DNA of 64,000 nucleotides from Gammaproteobacteria bacterium (GTDB taxonomy: Bacteria > Pseudomonadota > Gammaproteobacteria > SpSt-1174), in NCBI GenBank assembly GCA_037388465.1, contig JARRKE010000003.1, positions 1 to 64,000 on the forward strand, read 5' to 3'. Position numbers and translations under genes: made by a program. Below are positions 27,231 through 38,729 of this stretch, in pieces; position 1 is the first letter of the stretch, and every line of letters starts with the position of its first letter. Under the pieces are notes generated by a model. That model was given only the letters and a program-made list of their open reading frames with translations. It was not told the DNA's origin and did not search any database.

Positions 27231-28205
27231 ATGTCATCCAGTCAGTCTGCTTCGCAGACGCGCGTCGACGAGCGTCCCCCCTGTGTGTTCCTGATGGGGC
27301 CGACCGCCAGCGGCAAGACCGCGTTGGCGGTCGAGCTGGTGAGCCGGTTGCCGTTCGAGATCGTGAGCGTCGATTCGGCCATGATTTATCGCGGCATGGA
27401 CATCGGCACCGCCAAGCCGGATGCCGAGACCCTGGACCGAGCACCGCACCGGTTGATCGATATCCTCGATCCCGCCGAGTCCTACTCCGCGGCCCAGTTT
27501 CGCGAGGACGCCATGCGCGAGATGGGGGATATCCTGGCGAAGGGGCGCATCCCGCTGCTGGTCGGCGGCACCATGCTCTATTTCAAGGCGCTGGAGGAGG
27601 GACTGGCGGAACTGCCCTCGGCCGACCCGGAGGTCCGGGCGCGCCTCGATGCCCTGGCCGAGAAGAAGGGGTGGGGGCATTTGCACGAATATCTGGCAAA
27701 GGTCGACCCCATCGCCGCGCGCCGCATCCATCCCAACGATCCCCAGCGCCTGCAGCGGGCGCTGGAGGTGTACGAGCTTACCGGCCAGCCCTTGTCCGCC
27801 TGGCTGGCCGAGTCGCGCAGCCGTCACACCCTGCCTTACAGCGTATACAAGCTCGCTTTGTATCCGCGTTCGCGGGAGGTGCTGCACACGCGGATCGCGG
27901 ATCGGTTTATCGCCATGGTAGAGGCGGGATTCATCGACGAAGTCGCCTGCCTGTGGCACCGCCCCGACCTGCACCTCGGCCTGCCGAGCATGCGGGCGGT
28001 GGGGTATCGCCAAGTATGGGAGTATCTGGAAGGGAATTCCGACCGCCAAACCATGGTCACAAGGGGGATTGCCGCCACCCGGCAGCTCGCCAAGCGTCAG
28101 CTGACCTGGCTGCGCGGGATGCAGAACGTGGAAACGGTGTATGCCGAGACCCTGGACAGCGAAGCCATGGTGAGGCGAATTGCGGATCGTTGCGGCCTGG
28201 ATTAA
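27231..28205 (+). CDS. miaA: tRNA dimethylallyltransferase
   Basis: A 324-residue enzyme that prenylates A37 of tRNAs reading UNN codons, using dimethylallyl diphosphate. The P-loop [17 protein letters not shown], the [16 protein letters not shown] segment, [13 protein letters not shown] and the [13 protein letters not shown] motif are in order. Start nine bases after mutL. hfq follows after 129 bases with its own probable promoter. Confidence 0.97.
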   Translation: MSSSQSASQTRVDERPPCVFLMGPTASGKTALAVELVSRLPFEIVSVDSAMIYRGMDIGTAKPDAETLDRAPHRLIDILDPAESYSAAQFREDAMREMGDILAKGRIPLLVGGTMLYFKALEEGLAELPSADPEVRARLDALAEKKGWGHLHEYLAKVDPIAARRIHPNDPQRLQRALEVYELTGQPLSAWLAESRSRHTLPYSVYKLALYPRSREVLHTRIADRFIAMVEAGFIDEVACLWHRPDLHLGLPSMRAVGYRQVWEYLEGNSDRQTMVTRGIAATRQLAKRQLTWLRGMQNVETVYAETLDSEAMVRRIADRCGLD

Positions 28206-28270
28206 GCCAGGATTAAGCAACTTATTGAATAGCTTATGCTAGAATCGGTCTAATTTCGGGCGGCAGGTCC

Positions 28271-28299
28271 CTGGCAATGCTCGGATGCGACTATATATA
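28271..28299 (+). promoter_or_regulatory. Putative hfq promoter
   Basis: CTGGCA (28271-28276), 17-base spacer, TATATA (28294-28299), about 35 bases upstream of hfq. A second possible extended -10, TGCTAGAAT, lies near 28238-28246. Both are by eye. Confidence 0.4.
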
Positions 28300-28334
28300 T
28301 AAATAGATGTACACAAGTTCTGGAGAAGAAGAAG

Positions 28335-28574
28335 ATGTCAAAAGGGCAGACCCTGCAAGAACCCTTCCTGAATGCCCTGCGCAAGGAGCGAGTACCGGTG
28401 TCGATCTACCTGGTGAACGGTATCAAGCTGCAGGGACAGATCGACTCCTTTGATCAGTTCGTGGTGCTGCTGCGCAACAGTGTTAGCCAGATGGTATACA
28501 AGCATGCGATCTCGACGATCGTGCCTGCACGTCCCGTCAAAATTCAGGCCTCCGAGGGCGCTGCCGAGGAATGA
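28335..28574 (+). CDS. hfq: RNA chaperone Hfq
   Basis: A 79-residue Sm-like hexameric RNA chaperone that pairs small RNAs with mRNAs. [29 protein letters not shown] is the Sm1 region, seen here as [20 protein letters not shown] then NGIKLQG; the Sm2 motif is [10 protein letters not shown]. The C-terminal tail is short (about 12 residues), shorter than the E. coli tail of about 35. Start follows GGAGAAGAAG. hflX follows 41 bases later. Confidence 0.98.
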   Translation: MSKGQTLQEPFLNALRKERVPVSIYLVNGIKLQGQIDSFDQFVVLLRNSVSQMVYKHAISTIVPARPVKIQASEGAAEE

Positions 28575-28615
28575 TTCCTTGCGTTTTCGCCCGCCGGCCG
28601 GGTAGCGTCTGAAGC

Positions 28616-29896
28616 TTGTTCGAACGTCCCGATAGCGGCGAGCGCGCCGTCCTGGTTCAGCTCGACATCAACGGCGCCCTGCTGGAGGAAGACCGCAGGG
28701 AGTTCGTCGAGCTCGTGCGGTCCGCGGGGGTCGAGCCGTTGACCCTGGTCGACGGCTCGCGTCATGCGCCGGAGCCCAAGTACTTCGTCGGCAGCGGCAA
28801 GGTCGACGAGATCCGTGCCGCGGTGTCGGCGGGCGGCGCCGAGGTGGTGATTTTCGATCATCCTCTGAGCCCCGCCCAGGAACGAAATCTGGAAAAGGCC
28901 CTGCAGTGCCGGGTATTGGACCGCACCGGTCTGATCCTCGACATCTTTGCACAGCGCGCTCATTCCCACGAAGGCAAGCTGCAGGTGGAGCTGGCCCAGT
29001 TACGTCATCTGGCGACGCGGCTGGTGCGCGGGTGGACGCACCTTGAGCGTCAAAAGGGCGGTATCGGCCTGCGTGGTCCCGGTGAAACCCAGCTCGAAAC
29101 CGACCGCCGGCTGCTCGGGCAGCGCATCAAGCAGATCAATCTGCGGCTGGAAAAAGTGCAACGCCAGCGAGAGCAGGGGAGACAGTCGCGCAAAAAGGCC
29201 GAGCTGCCCACGGTGTCGCTGGTGGGTTACACCAATGCCGGCAAATCCACGCTGTTCAACCGCCTCACCGGCGCCGGCGTTTATGCGGCCGACCAGCTGT
29301 TCGCGACTCTGGACCCCACGCTGCGGCGGGTGGAGCTGGGCGACGGGCAAATGGCCATTCTCGCCGATACCGTCGGATTCATCCGGCACCTGCCGCACGA
29401 TCTGGTGGCGGCGTTTCGAGCCACCCTGCAGGAGACGACCGAGGCGGACCTGTTGCTGCACGTGATCGACGCCCACGACGAGGCGCGCGATCACTACATC
29501 GACCAGGTGAACGCGGTACTCGGGGAAATCGGCGCCGACGAGGTGCCGCAGATCCTGGTGTACAACAAGATCGACCTGCTCGACATGATGCCCCGGGCCG
29601 AGTCGGGCCGGGACGGAGAGCCGGCACGGGTATGGGTTTCCGCGCAGACCGGCGCAGGCATCGAACTGCTGCGCAAGCAGATCGCCGCCCATTTCCGGCG
29701 CGAGGTCGTGCACGGCTGGGTGGATCTGCGCCCCGAGCAGGGGCGGTTACGTGCCAGCCTGTTCGAGCGCGGCGCCGTGCTTGCCGAGCAGGTCGACGAC
29801 GAGGGGATCAGCCATATCGAGATTCGCCTACCAAGGCGCGATTTCGAGCGGCTTTCCAAGCGCACGGGCCTGTCCGAGGGTGCGCTCAGACATTGA
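28616..29896 (+). CDS. hflX: Ribosome-associated GTPase HflX
   Basis: A 426-residue GTPase that binds the 50S subunit and splits stalled or stress-damaged ribosomes. The N-terminal domain has PKYFVGSGKVDEI and the GLRGPGETQLETDRR segment; the G domain has GYTNAGKSTLFN (G1), DTVGFIRHLPHDLV (G3) and NKIDLL (G4). The start appears to be TTG at 28616, because the following FERPDSGERAVLVQ aligns with the N-terminus of E. coli HflX (MFDRYDAGEQAVLV); no ATG fits. Its ribosome site is weak, so translation may depend on hfq readthrough. Confidence 0.95.
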   Translation: MFERPDSGERAVLVQLDINGALLEEDRREFVELVRSAGVEPLTLVDGSRHAPEPKYFVGSGKVDEIRAAVSAGGAEVVIFDHPLSPAQERNLEKALQCRVLDRTGLILDIFAQRAHSHEGKLQVELAQLRHLATRLVRGWTHLERQKGGIGLRGPGETQLETDRRLLGQRIKQINLRLEKVQRQREQGRQSRKKAELPTVSLVGYTNAGKSTLFNRLTGAGVYAADQLFATLDPTLRRVELGDGQMAILADTVGFIRHLPHDLVAAFRATLQETTEADLLLHVIDAHDEARDHYIDQVNAVLGEIGADEVPQILVYNKIDLLDMMPRAESGRDGEPARVWVSAQTGAGIELLRKQIAAHFRREVVHGWVDLRPEQGRLRASLFERGAVLAEQVDDEGISHIEIRLPRRDFERLSKRTGLSEGALRH

Positions 29897-29918
29897 ACGT
29901 CCTAGGGATGGGCGCGCC

Positions 29919-29947
29919 TTGCGGGGTATACATCGGACCCCTAGAAT
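29919..29947 (+). promoter_or_regulatory. Putative hflK promoter
   Basis: TTGCGG (29919-29924) and TAGAAT (29942-29947) separated by 17 bases, 50 bases upstream of the hflK ATG. CCTAGGG and CCCCTAG segments flank it as an imperfect dyad. Confidence 0.5.
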
Positions 29948-29997
29948 GTCCGCTCGTGCGCGCAGCGAGCAATTTTTGAACCAGCAGGAGTGACCAC

Positions 29998-31194
29998 ATG
30001 CCCTGGAATGAGCCGGGCGGCGACAACCGAGACCCCTGGAGCGGCGGCAGCCGCGGTGGCGGCGGTGGTGGTGGTAAACCACCCAATCTCGACGAGTGGC
30101 TGCGCAAGCTGAACAACTGGATATCGAGCCTGCTTCGCGGCAGCCGCCAAGGCGGCGGCGATGATGGCGGTGGCGGGCGTTCCGGCAGTCTGCTGGGCGG
30201 CAGCGGTCCGCTGCTGGTGGTGGGTGTGCTGGTGGTGGTCTGGATCGCTTCCGGTTTCTATATCGTCGGGGCCGGCGAACGCGGCGTGGTGACGCGCTTC
30301 GGCGCCTACGCCGGCGACACCACCGGGCCGGGACCGCACTGGCATCTGCCGTACCCGATCGAATCCGCCAGCGTGGTGGACGTCGATCAGATCCGCAGTG
30401 CACAGCACAAGGCGCTGATGCTGACCCAGGACGAGAACATCGTCGATGTCGACATGTCGGCCCAGTACCGGGTGAAGAATCCGGAAGAGTACCTGTTCGA
30501 CGTGCGTGGCCCTGATCTCACCCTGAACCAGGTGATGGAAAGCGCCATGCGCGAGGTCGTGGGACGCAATAAGATGGACTTCATCATCGGGCCGGGCCGT
30601 GCGCAGATCGCGGTCGATGTCGAGAAGCTGATGCAGCAGATACTGGACAGCTACAAGACGGGCCTCGACGTCGTCAAGGTCAACCTGCAGGATGCACAGC
30701 CGCCGGAGCAGGTGCAGGGCGCGTTTGCCGACGCCATCAAGGCGCGTGAGGACGAAGTGCGCTTCCGCAACGAGGCGGACGCGTACGCCAATACCGTCAT
30801 TCCCCAGGCGCGTGGCCAGGCCACCCGCGTGAAGCAGGAGGCGGAGGCCTATAAGGATCAGGTGATCGCGCGCGCCGAGGGCGATGCCTCCCGTTTCACC
30901 GATCTGCTCAAGGAATACCAGAAGGCGCCGCGGGTGACCCGCGAACGCCTGTATCTGGATGCCATCCAGTCCGTGCTGAGCAACAGCACCAAGGTGATGG
31001 TCGACCTCAAGGGGGGCAACAACCTGATGTATCTCCCGCTCGACAAGCTGCTGAGCGGGCAGAGCCTTTCCGAAACAGGTAAAACGTCAGATTCCGGAGC
31101 CGGCAGTTCGGCATCGCAGTCTTCCTCCAATGGCGGTTCCCAGAGTCAGCCCACGCCGCTGACGACGCGCAGCCGCTCGGACCGTTCACGATAA
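29998..31194 (+). CDS. hflK: FtsH protease modulator HflK
   Basis: A 398-residue inner-membrane SPFH/prohibitin-family protein that forms with HflC a large periplasmic complex around FtsH. A glycine-rich N-terminal tail (GGSRGGGGGGGK) precedes one transmembrane segment at about residues 70-88. The SPFH domain follows (GERGVVTRFGAYAG, GPGPHWHLPYPIES). A long helical region ends in a Ser/Gln-rich tail with basic end. Start after GCAGGAGTG. It is followed by hflC 15 bases later. Confidence 0.95.
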   Translation: MPWNEPGGDNRDPWSGGSRGGGGGGGKPPNLDEWLRKLNNWISSLLRGSRQGGGDDGGGGRSGSLLGGSGPLLVVGVLVVVWIASGFYIVGAGERGVVTRFGAYAGDTTGPGPHWHLPYPIESASVVDVDQIRSAQHKALMLTQDENIVDVDMSAQYRVKNPEEYLFDVRGPDLTLNQVMESAMREVVGRNKMDFIIGPGRAQIAVDVEKLMQQILDSYKTGLDVVKVNLQDAQPPEQVQGAFADAIKAREDEVRFRNEADAYANTVIPQARGQATRVKQEAEAYKDQVIARAEGDASRFTDLLKEYQKAPRVTRERLYLDAIQSVLSNSTKVMVDLKGGNNLMYLPLDKLLSGQSLSETGKTSDSGAGSSASQSSSNGGSQSQPTPLTTRSRSDRSR

Positions 31195-31209
31195 GGGGGA
31201 TGCACTGAT

Positions 31210-32064
31210 ATGAAGTTGAAGATTCTTGCCGTCGTCGTCGTGCTTGGCCTGCTGGTGCTCAGCATGTCGGCCTATACGGTCAAGCAGTCCCAGACCGCGA
31301 TTCTGGTCAAGCTGGGCCAGATCAAGAAGGCCGATATCAAGCCGGGCCTGCACTGGAAGTGGCCGCTGATCGAGCAGGTCAAGATTTTCGATCATCGCAT
31401 CCTGACCATGGATGCGCAGCCCGAGCGGTTCCTGACCAGCGAGAAAAAGAACGTCATCGTCGACTACTACGTGAAGTGGCGCATCGCCAATGTCAATCGT
31501 TACTACCGCAGAACGCTGGGTGACGAGATCAAGGCGCAGTCCACGCTGTCTCAGATCGTCAAGGACGGCCTGCGCAGCGAGTTCGGCAAGCGCACGATTC
31601 AGGAGGCGGTTTCCGGCGAACGCAACGAGATCATGGACGCCCTGCGCGTGAACGCCAACAAGTCGGCCAACGAACTGGGCATCGAGATCGTCGACGTGCG
31701 TCTCAGTCAGATCGATCTGCCCAACCAGGTAAGCAGCTCCGTGTATCAGCGCATGGAGGCGGAACGTGCGCGGGTGGCCGCCGACTTCCGGGCGCGCGGC
31801 AAGGAGGCGGCGGAAGGGATCCGTGCCAAGGCCGACCGTGAGCGCACCGTGCTGCTGGCGGACGCCTATCGCGAGTCGCAGCGTATCCGCGGCCAGGGAG
31901 ACGCCAAGGCGGCCGAGATCTATGCGCGCGCCTATGAAAAGAATCCGGATTTCTATGCCTTTTACCGCAGCCTGAACGCCTACAAGGACGTCTTCAACAA
32001 CAAGAAGGACATTCTGCTGCTCGAGCCGGACTCGGATTTCTTCAAGTACTTCAACAAGAAATAA
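31210..32064 (+). CDS. hflC: FtsH protease modulator HflC
   Basis: A 284-residue SPFH-family partner of HflK. The N-terminal membrane segment is at residues 4-22, followed by QSQTAILVKLGQIKKADIKP and GLHWKWPLIEQVKIFDHRIL. The helical C-terminal half has the EAAEGIRAKADRERTVLLA region and ends DSDFFKYFNKK, as in other HflC proteins. Ribosome site AAGGGG upstream. Cotranscribed with hflK and probably the DUF2065 gene. Confidence 0.96.
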   Translation: MKLKILAVVVVLGLLVLSMSAYTVKQSQTAILVKLGQIKKADIKPGLHWKWPLIEQVKIFDHRILTMDAQPERFLTSEKKNVIVDYYVKWRIANVNRYYRRTLGDEIKAQSTLSQIVKDGLRSEFGKRTIQEAVSGERNEIMDALRVNANKSANELGIEIVDVRLSQIDLPNQVSSSVYQRMEAERARVAADFRARGKEAAEGIRAKADRERTVLLADAYRESQRIRGQGDAKAAEIYARAYEKNPDFYAFYRSLNAYKDVFNNKKDILLLEPDSDFFKYFNKK

Positions 32065-32070
32065 CCGTGA

Positions 32071-32259
32071 ATGTGGCAGGACTTCCTCGCAGCGCTGGCC
32101 CTCATGATGGTCTTGGAGGGGATTCCGTTCTTTCTGAGCCCGGCCTCGCTGCGCAGGAGCCTGCAGATGGTCATGCAACTGTCGGACAACGCGTTGCGCG
32201 CCATTGGGCTGGTCAGCATGGCCGCCGGCGCCCTGTTGCTGTACCTGGTGCGGCATTGA
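32071..32259 (+). CDS. DUF2065 family small membrane protein (YjeT-like)
   Basis: A 62-residue protein with two hydrophobic helices (about residues 4-22 and 42-60) and the conserved MVLEGIPFFLSPASLR segment between them. It matches the YjeT/DUF2065 family found between hflC and hisZ or purA in many gammaproteobacteria. Function unknown; the position suggests a link to the HflKC-FtsH membrane complex. Confidence 0.92.
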   Translation: MWQDFLAALALMMVLEGIPFFLSPASLRRSLQMVMQLSDNALRAIGLVSMAAGALLLYLVRH

Positions 32260-32327
32260 CCATGCCTGACGCCGCAGCCGGTTATTCTGCGTTTTATCAC
32301 CTTCCGTAACCCGTCACCGAGTACAAG

Positions 32328-34834
<2,507 letters not shown>

Positions 34835-34872
34835 ATCCTAATGTCGGGTCGCGCCAGGGACGGCGCAACCAG

Positions 34873-34893
34873 CCAAGCCGGTTAACGGCTTGG
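34873..34893. repeat. Hairpin between purA and tRNA-Leu
   Basis: Perfect 8-base arms CCAAGCCG / CGGCTTGG around GTTAA. No U tract follows on either strand, so terminator function for purA or the convergent tRNA is uncertain. Confidence 0.4.
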
Positions 34894-34932
34894 GCAAGAA
34901 CCAGTATCCAGGGACGGGAACAAAACAGGAAA

Positions 34933-35019
34933 TGGTGCCGAGGAGAGGACTTGAACCTCCACGGGGTTACCCCCACTAGCACCTGAAGCTAGCGCGTCTA
35001 CCAATTCCGCCACCTCGGC
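34933..35019 (-). tRNA. tRNA-Leu(CAG)
   Basis: Read on the minus strand: a class II tRNA of 87 bases including an encoded CCA. GCCGAGG pairs with CCTCGGC, discriminator A. The anticodon loop CTTCAGG gives anticodon CAG, the D arm GGCGGAATTGGTAGAC is the leucine type, a long variable arm is present, and the T loop is GTTCAAGTC. Strong resemblance to the E. coli leuPQV product. Confidence 0.96.
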
Positions 35020-35058
35020 AGGAGATCGGGCCGAAAGGCCCGGCTTCAGGGAGCGCGC

Positions 35059-35087
35059 AATTTACCCACTCAGCGCGGCAAAGTCAA
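35059..35087 (-). promoter_or_regulatory. tRNA-Leu promoter
   Basis: On the minus strand TTGACT (35087-35082), 17 bases, TAAATT (35064-35059), followed by a GC-rich GCGCGCTCCC discriminator as expected for a stringently controlled stable RNA promoter. A GGGCC/GGCCC hairpin lies in the tRNA leader at about 35027-35041. The promoter sits in the leader of the divergent rnr gene. Confidence 0.7.
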
Positions 35088-35120
35088 TCGCTTCCAGACC
35101 GCGCCGCAGAACAGAATTTT

Positions 35121-37364
35121 ATGAGCCGCAAAAAAAGAACACCCCAGTTAAAGGACCCGCACTTCGAGCGCGAGGCCGCAAAATACGACCGTCCCATACC
35201 GAGCCGGGAAATGATCCTCGAGGTGCTGGGCGACAGCGAAGGCCCCCTGCGCTTCGACCTGTTGGCCGAGCGCCTGGGACTCGCCGAAGACGTGGACCGC
35301 GAGGCGCTCGGCAAGCGCGTGCGGGCCATGGTGCGCGATGGGCAGATCCTGGAAAACCGTCGCGGCGGTTATGTCCCCGTGACGCAGGCGGCGCTGGTCC
35401 GCGGCCGGGTGATCGGGCATCCGGACGGCTTCGGCTTCCTGGTGCCGGACAGCGGCGGCGACGACCTGTTTCTCTCACCGCGCCAGATGCGCTCGCTGTT
35501 TCACGGCGATCGCGCCGTGGCGCGCGTGGTCGGCGTGGACCGGCGCGGACGCCGCGAGGGCGCCGTCGTCGAGGTGCTGGAGCGCAATACCGAACAGGTC
35601 GTCGGGCGCTATTTCGAGGAACGCGGCATCGGGTTCGTGACGCCGGATAACCGCCGTCTGGCGCAGGACATCGTCATCCCGCCCGAGCAGCGCCAGGCCG
35701 CCCAGCCGGGACAGATCGTCATCGCCGACATCACCGAGCAGCCCACCAAGCACAGCCGTCCCATCGGGCGCATCGTGCAGATCCTCGGCGAGCACATGGC
35801 GCCGGGTATGGAAACCGAGGTGGCCATCCATTCCTACGGCCTGCCGGTGAAATGGCCCGACGGTGTGACCGAGGAGGCCGACCGGTTCGGTGCGCAGATC
35901 CGGCAGAGTGACCTGCCCGGCCGCGTTGACCTGCGCGGTTTCCCGCTGGTGACCATCGACGGTGAGGATGCCCGCGATTTCGATGACGCGGTGTACTGCG
36001 AGCCGCTGGAATCCGGCTTCAATCGGTTGATCGTCGCCATCGCCGACGTGGCTACCTATGTGAAGCCCGACTCGGCACTGGATGTGGAGGCGCGTCAGCG
36101 CGGCAACTCGGTGTATTTCCCCGAGCGGGTGATCCCGATGCTGCCGGAGGTGCTCTCCAACGGCCTGTGTTCGCTGAATCCCGAGGTCGAGCGACTGTGC
36201 ATGATCGCCGACATGGTCATCGACCCGGACGGGAATATCGCCCGCTATGCCTTCCACGAGGGCGTGATGCGTTCCGTGGCGCGACTGACCTATAACGAGG
36301 TGTCCCAGATCGTCGAGCACCGCGATCCGGAGGCGCGCAACCGGCGCGCCGGGATCGTCCGCCACCTCGACGACCTGTATCACGTCTACAAGGTGCTGCG
36401 CGCTTCCCGCGAGCAGCGCGGCGCCATCGATTTCGATACCCAGGAAACGCGCATCGTCTTCGGGCCCGAGCGTAAGATCGAGCGTATCGTGCCCACCGTG
36501 CGCAATCAGGCCCACATGCTGATCGAGGAGTGCATGATCGCCGCCAACGTGGCGGCCGCGCGTTTCCTCAAACAGCATCGCATGCCGACGCTTTACCGGG
36601 TGCACGAAGGTCCGCCGGCCGACAAGATCGAGGACCTGCGCAGCTTCCTGGGCGAAGTGGGGCTGTCGCTGGGCGGTGGCGACGAGCCGGAGCCGCTGGA
36701 TTATGCGCGCCTGATCAAGCGCATCCAGGGACGTGCCGACTTCCAGCTTATTCAACAGGTCTTGTTGCGTTCGCTGTCCCAGGCGGTGTACAGCCCCAAG
36801 CAGGTAGGGCACTTCGGTCTGGCGCACGAGGATTACGTGCACTTCACCTCGCCGATCCGCCGCTATCCGGATCTGATCGTGCATCGTGCCATCAAGCATG
36901 CGCTCAAGGGACGCCGGCCCGAACAGTTCGTCTACAGTGAGGCCGACCTGGAAGGGCTGGGCGAACATTGTTCGATGACGGAGCGGCGCGCCGACGAAGC
37001 GACGCGGGACGTCGCCGACTGGCTCAAGACCGAGTACATGCAGGACAAGCTGGGCGAGACCTTCGACGGCATTATCAATACCGTGACCTCGTTCGGCCTG
37101 TTCGTCGAGCTGAAGGACATTTACGTCGAGGGGCTGGTGCACGTCACGTCGCTGCCGCACGACTACTACCAGTTCGACCCCACGCACCATCGCATGCGCG
37201 GTGAGCGCAGCGGCCGTACCTATCGGGTTGGCGACAGCATCCGGGTGACGGTGGCGCGGGTGAATCTCGACGAACGCAAGATCGATTTCGTCCCGGCCGA
37301 GCAGGAAACCGCCAAACGCAGCGGTGGGCCCAAGCGGAGCGCGCGCCGGCGCCGCCGGCGCTGA
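35121..37364 (+). CDS. rnr: Ribonuclease R
   Basis: A 747-residue 3'-5' exoribonuclease of the RNB family that degrades structured RNA. An N-terminal winged-helix segment (residues 25-85) precedes two cold-shock domains, the RNB catalytic domain with TIDGEDARDFDDAVYCE (metal-binding Asp cluster), a C-terminal S1 domain (FDGIINTVTSFGLFVELKD) and a basic tail (KRSARRRRRR). This order, with the basic tail, marks RNase R rather than RNase II. The ribosome site is weak. Convergent with tesA. Confidence 0.97.
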   Translation: MSRKKRTPQLKDPHFEREAAKYDRPIPSREMILEVLGDSEGPLRFDLLAERLGLAEDVDREALGKRVRAMVRDGQILENRRGGYVPVTQAALVRGRVIGHPDGFGFLVPDSGGDDLFLSPRQMRSLFHGDRAVARVVGVDRRGRREGAVVEVLERNTEQVVGRYFEERGIGFVTPDNRRLAQDIVIPPEQRQAAQPGQIVIADITEQPTKHSRPIGRIVQILGEHMAPGMETEVAIHSYGLPVKWPDGVTEEADRFGAQIRQSDLPGRVDLRGFPLVTIDGEDARDFDDAVYCEPLESGFNRLIVAIADVATYVKPDSALDVEARQRGNSVYFPERVIPMLPEVLSNGLCSLNPEVERLCMIADMVIDPDGNIARYAFHEGVMRSVARLTYNEVSQIVEHRDPEARNRRAGIVRHLDDLYHVYKVLRASREQRGAIDFDTQETRIVFGPERKIERIVPTVRNQAHMLIEECMIAANVAAARFLKQHRMPTLYRVHEGPPADKIEDLRSFLGEVGLSLGGGDEPEPLDYARLIKRIQGRADFQLIQQVLLRSLSQAVYSPKQVGHFGLAHEDYVHFTSPIRRYPDLIVHRAIKHALKGRRPEQFVYSEADLEGLGEHCSMTERRADEATRDVADWLKTEYMQDKLGETFDGIINTVTSFGLFVELKDIYVEGLVHVTSLPHDYYQFDPTHHRMRGERSGRTYRVGDSIRVTVARVNLDERKIDFVPAEQETAKRSGGPKRSARRRRRR

Positions 37365-37414
37365 GCCTGATTTTGACGCCCTATCGGGCCGTGTGAGTAG
37401 ACAATAACGACCTG

Positions 37415-38038
37415 TCAGGGTTTCAGCCAGGGTGCCAGCTGCCGCCAGACGTTGTCCAGCAGTCTGGGTTGGGCCTTGGGCAGCGGATGAATGCCGTCCT
37501 CCTGCATCAGGCTGCGATCCTTGGCCACGCCGGCCAGCAGGTGCGGGACGAGTTTCGCGCCGGTAGCCTTGGCCACCTGCGGATAAATGCGTTCGAATTG
37601 CCGGGTGTAGGTCTCGCCGTAATTGGGCGGCAGCCGCACGCCGATCAGCAGTACCCGGGCGCCTTGTTTCTGGGCCAGGCGGATCAGGCGCTCCAGGTTG
37701 TCCCGCATGTCGCTCAGCGGCAACGCCCGCAGGCCGTCGTTGCCGCCCAGTTCAATGATCACGATCGAAGGCCGGCTGCGTGCCAGCTCGGCGGGCAACC
37801 GGCTCAGGGCGCCCGCCGTGGTGTCGCCGCTGATGCTGGCGTTGACGACCCGCCACGGCAGGCCGTCGCGTTTGATCCGCTGCGCGAGCAGGTGTACCCA
37901 ACCGTCCTCGCGTGGGATACCGTAGGCGGCACTGAGACTGTCGCCCACCACCAGCAGGGTGCGGGTCGGCGCAGCCTGGGCGGTGCCGAAGGCGACAACG
38001 GGCAGCAGGCAAAACAGGAGCAACAGGACGCGTTTCAT
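37415..38038 (-). CDS. tesA: Periplasmic GDSL acyl-CoA thioesterase I / arylesterase
   Basis: A 207-residue SGNH hydrolase. A signal peptide (KRVLLLLFCLLPVVAFGTAQ, then A) targets it to the periplasm. Catalytic blocks are VVGDSLSAAYG (Ser), the GGNDGLR block (Asn) and QEDGIHP (Asp and His). It acts as thioesterase, lysophospholipase or arylesterase. The ATG at 38038 gives the signal peptide exactly; the upstream frame is antisense to ybbA. Its start codon overlaps that of ybbA on the other strand. The tesA / ybbAP arrangement is conserved from E. coli. Confidence 0.95.
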   Translation of the reverse strand: MKRVLLLLFCLLPVVAFGTAQAAPTRTLLVVGDSLSAAYGIPREDGWVHLLAQRIKRDGLPWRVVNASISGDTTAGALSRLPAELARSRPSIVIIELGGNDGLRALPLSDMRDNLERLIRLAQKQGARVLLIGVRLPPNYGETYTRQFERIYPQVAKATGAKLVPHLLAGVAKDRSLMQEDGIHPLPKAQPRLLDNVWRQLAPWLKP

Positions 38039-38729
38039 GAACAAAGACTCCATGGAATCCGTACTCGAGGTCAAGGGGCTGGCCAAGTCCGTGGTGGGAC
38101 CTGCGGGAAGCCTGACGATTCTCAAGCAGGTTGACCTGACGGTGTGCGCCGGTGAGGCGGTGGCCATTCTCGGCGCTTCAGGCTCGGGCAAGTCGACCTT
38201 GCTCGGTCTGCTCGCCGGACTGGATGAGCCGACCGACGGCGAGGTCTGTTTGTTCGGGCGCACGTTTTCCTCGCTGGACGAAGACGCCCGCGCCACCTTG
38301 CGGGCCGGTCAGGTCGGATTCGTTTTCCAGTCCTTTCAGTTGCTGCCCCGCCTCACCGCGCTGGAGAACGTGATGCTGGCGATGGAACTGGCCGGGCAGA
38401 TTGGCGACGCGCGCGCGCGGGCCGAGCAGACCCTGTCCGAGGTGGGGCTGGGGGAACGCCTGGGCCATTATCCGCGTCAGCTGTCCGGTGGCGAGCAGCA
38501 GCGGGTCGCCCTGGCGCGGGCCTTCGCCGTTCAGCCCCGCATCTTGTTTGCGGACGAACCCACCGGCAATCTGGACGAGCGCACGGGCGCCCAGGTCATC
38601 GACCTCATGTTCCGCATGCGCGAGGCGCACGACGCCAGCCTGGTGCTGGTGACGCATGATCCATCCCTGGCCGGACGTTGCGAACGGCGCCTGCGCCTCG
38701 AGGAAGGCGTACTGAAGGAGGTGCCGTGA
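38037..38729 (+). CDS. ybbA: ABC transporter ATP-binding protein YbbA
   Basis: A 230-residue ATPase of the LolD/MacB type. Walker A is GASGSGKST, the signature is LSGGEQQRVALARA, Walker B is ILFADEPTGNLD and the H loop is VTHD. It powers the YbbP permease next to it. An ATG at 38052 (MESVLEV) is an alternative start; 38037 is chosen because AGGACG is suitably spaced before it. The two-gene exporter lies divergent from tesA as in E. coli; its substrate is not known. Confidence 0.93.
   Translation: MNKDSMESVLEVKGLAKSVVGPAGSLTILKQVDLTVCAGEAVAILGASGSGKSTLLGLLAGLDEPTDGEVCLFGRTFSSLDEDARATLRAGQVGFVFQSFQLLPRLTALENVMLAMELAGQIGDARARAEQTLSEVGLGERLGHYPRQLSGGEQQRVALARAFAVQPRILFADEPTGNLDERTGAQVIDLMFRMREAHDASLVLVTHDPSLAGRCERRLRLEEGVLKEVP

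Noticed and set aside
30050-30080. GGT/GGC repeat as a microsatellite or CRISPR-like repeat
   Set aside because: It encodes the normal glycine-rich N-terminal tail of HflK; no spaced repeats exist here or elsewhere in the window.
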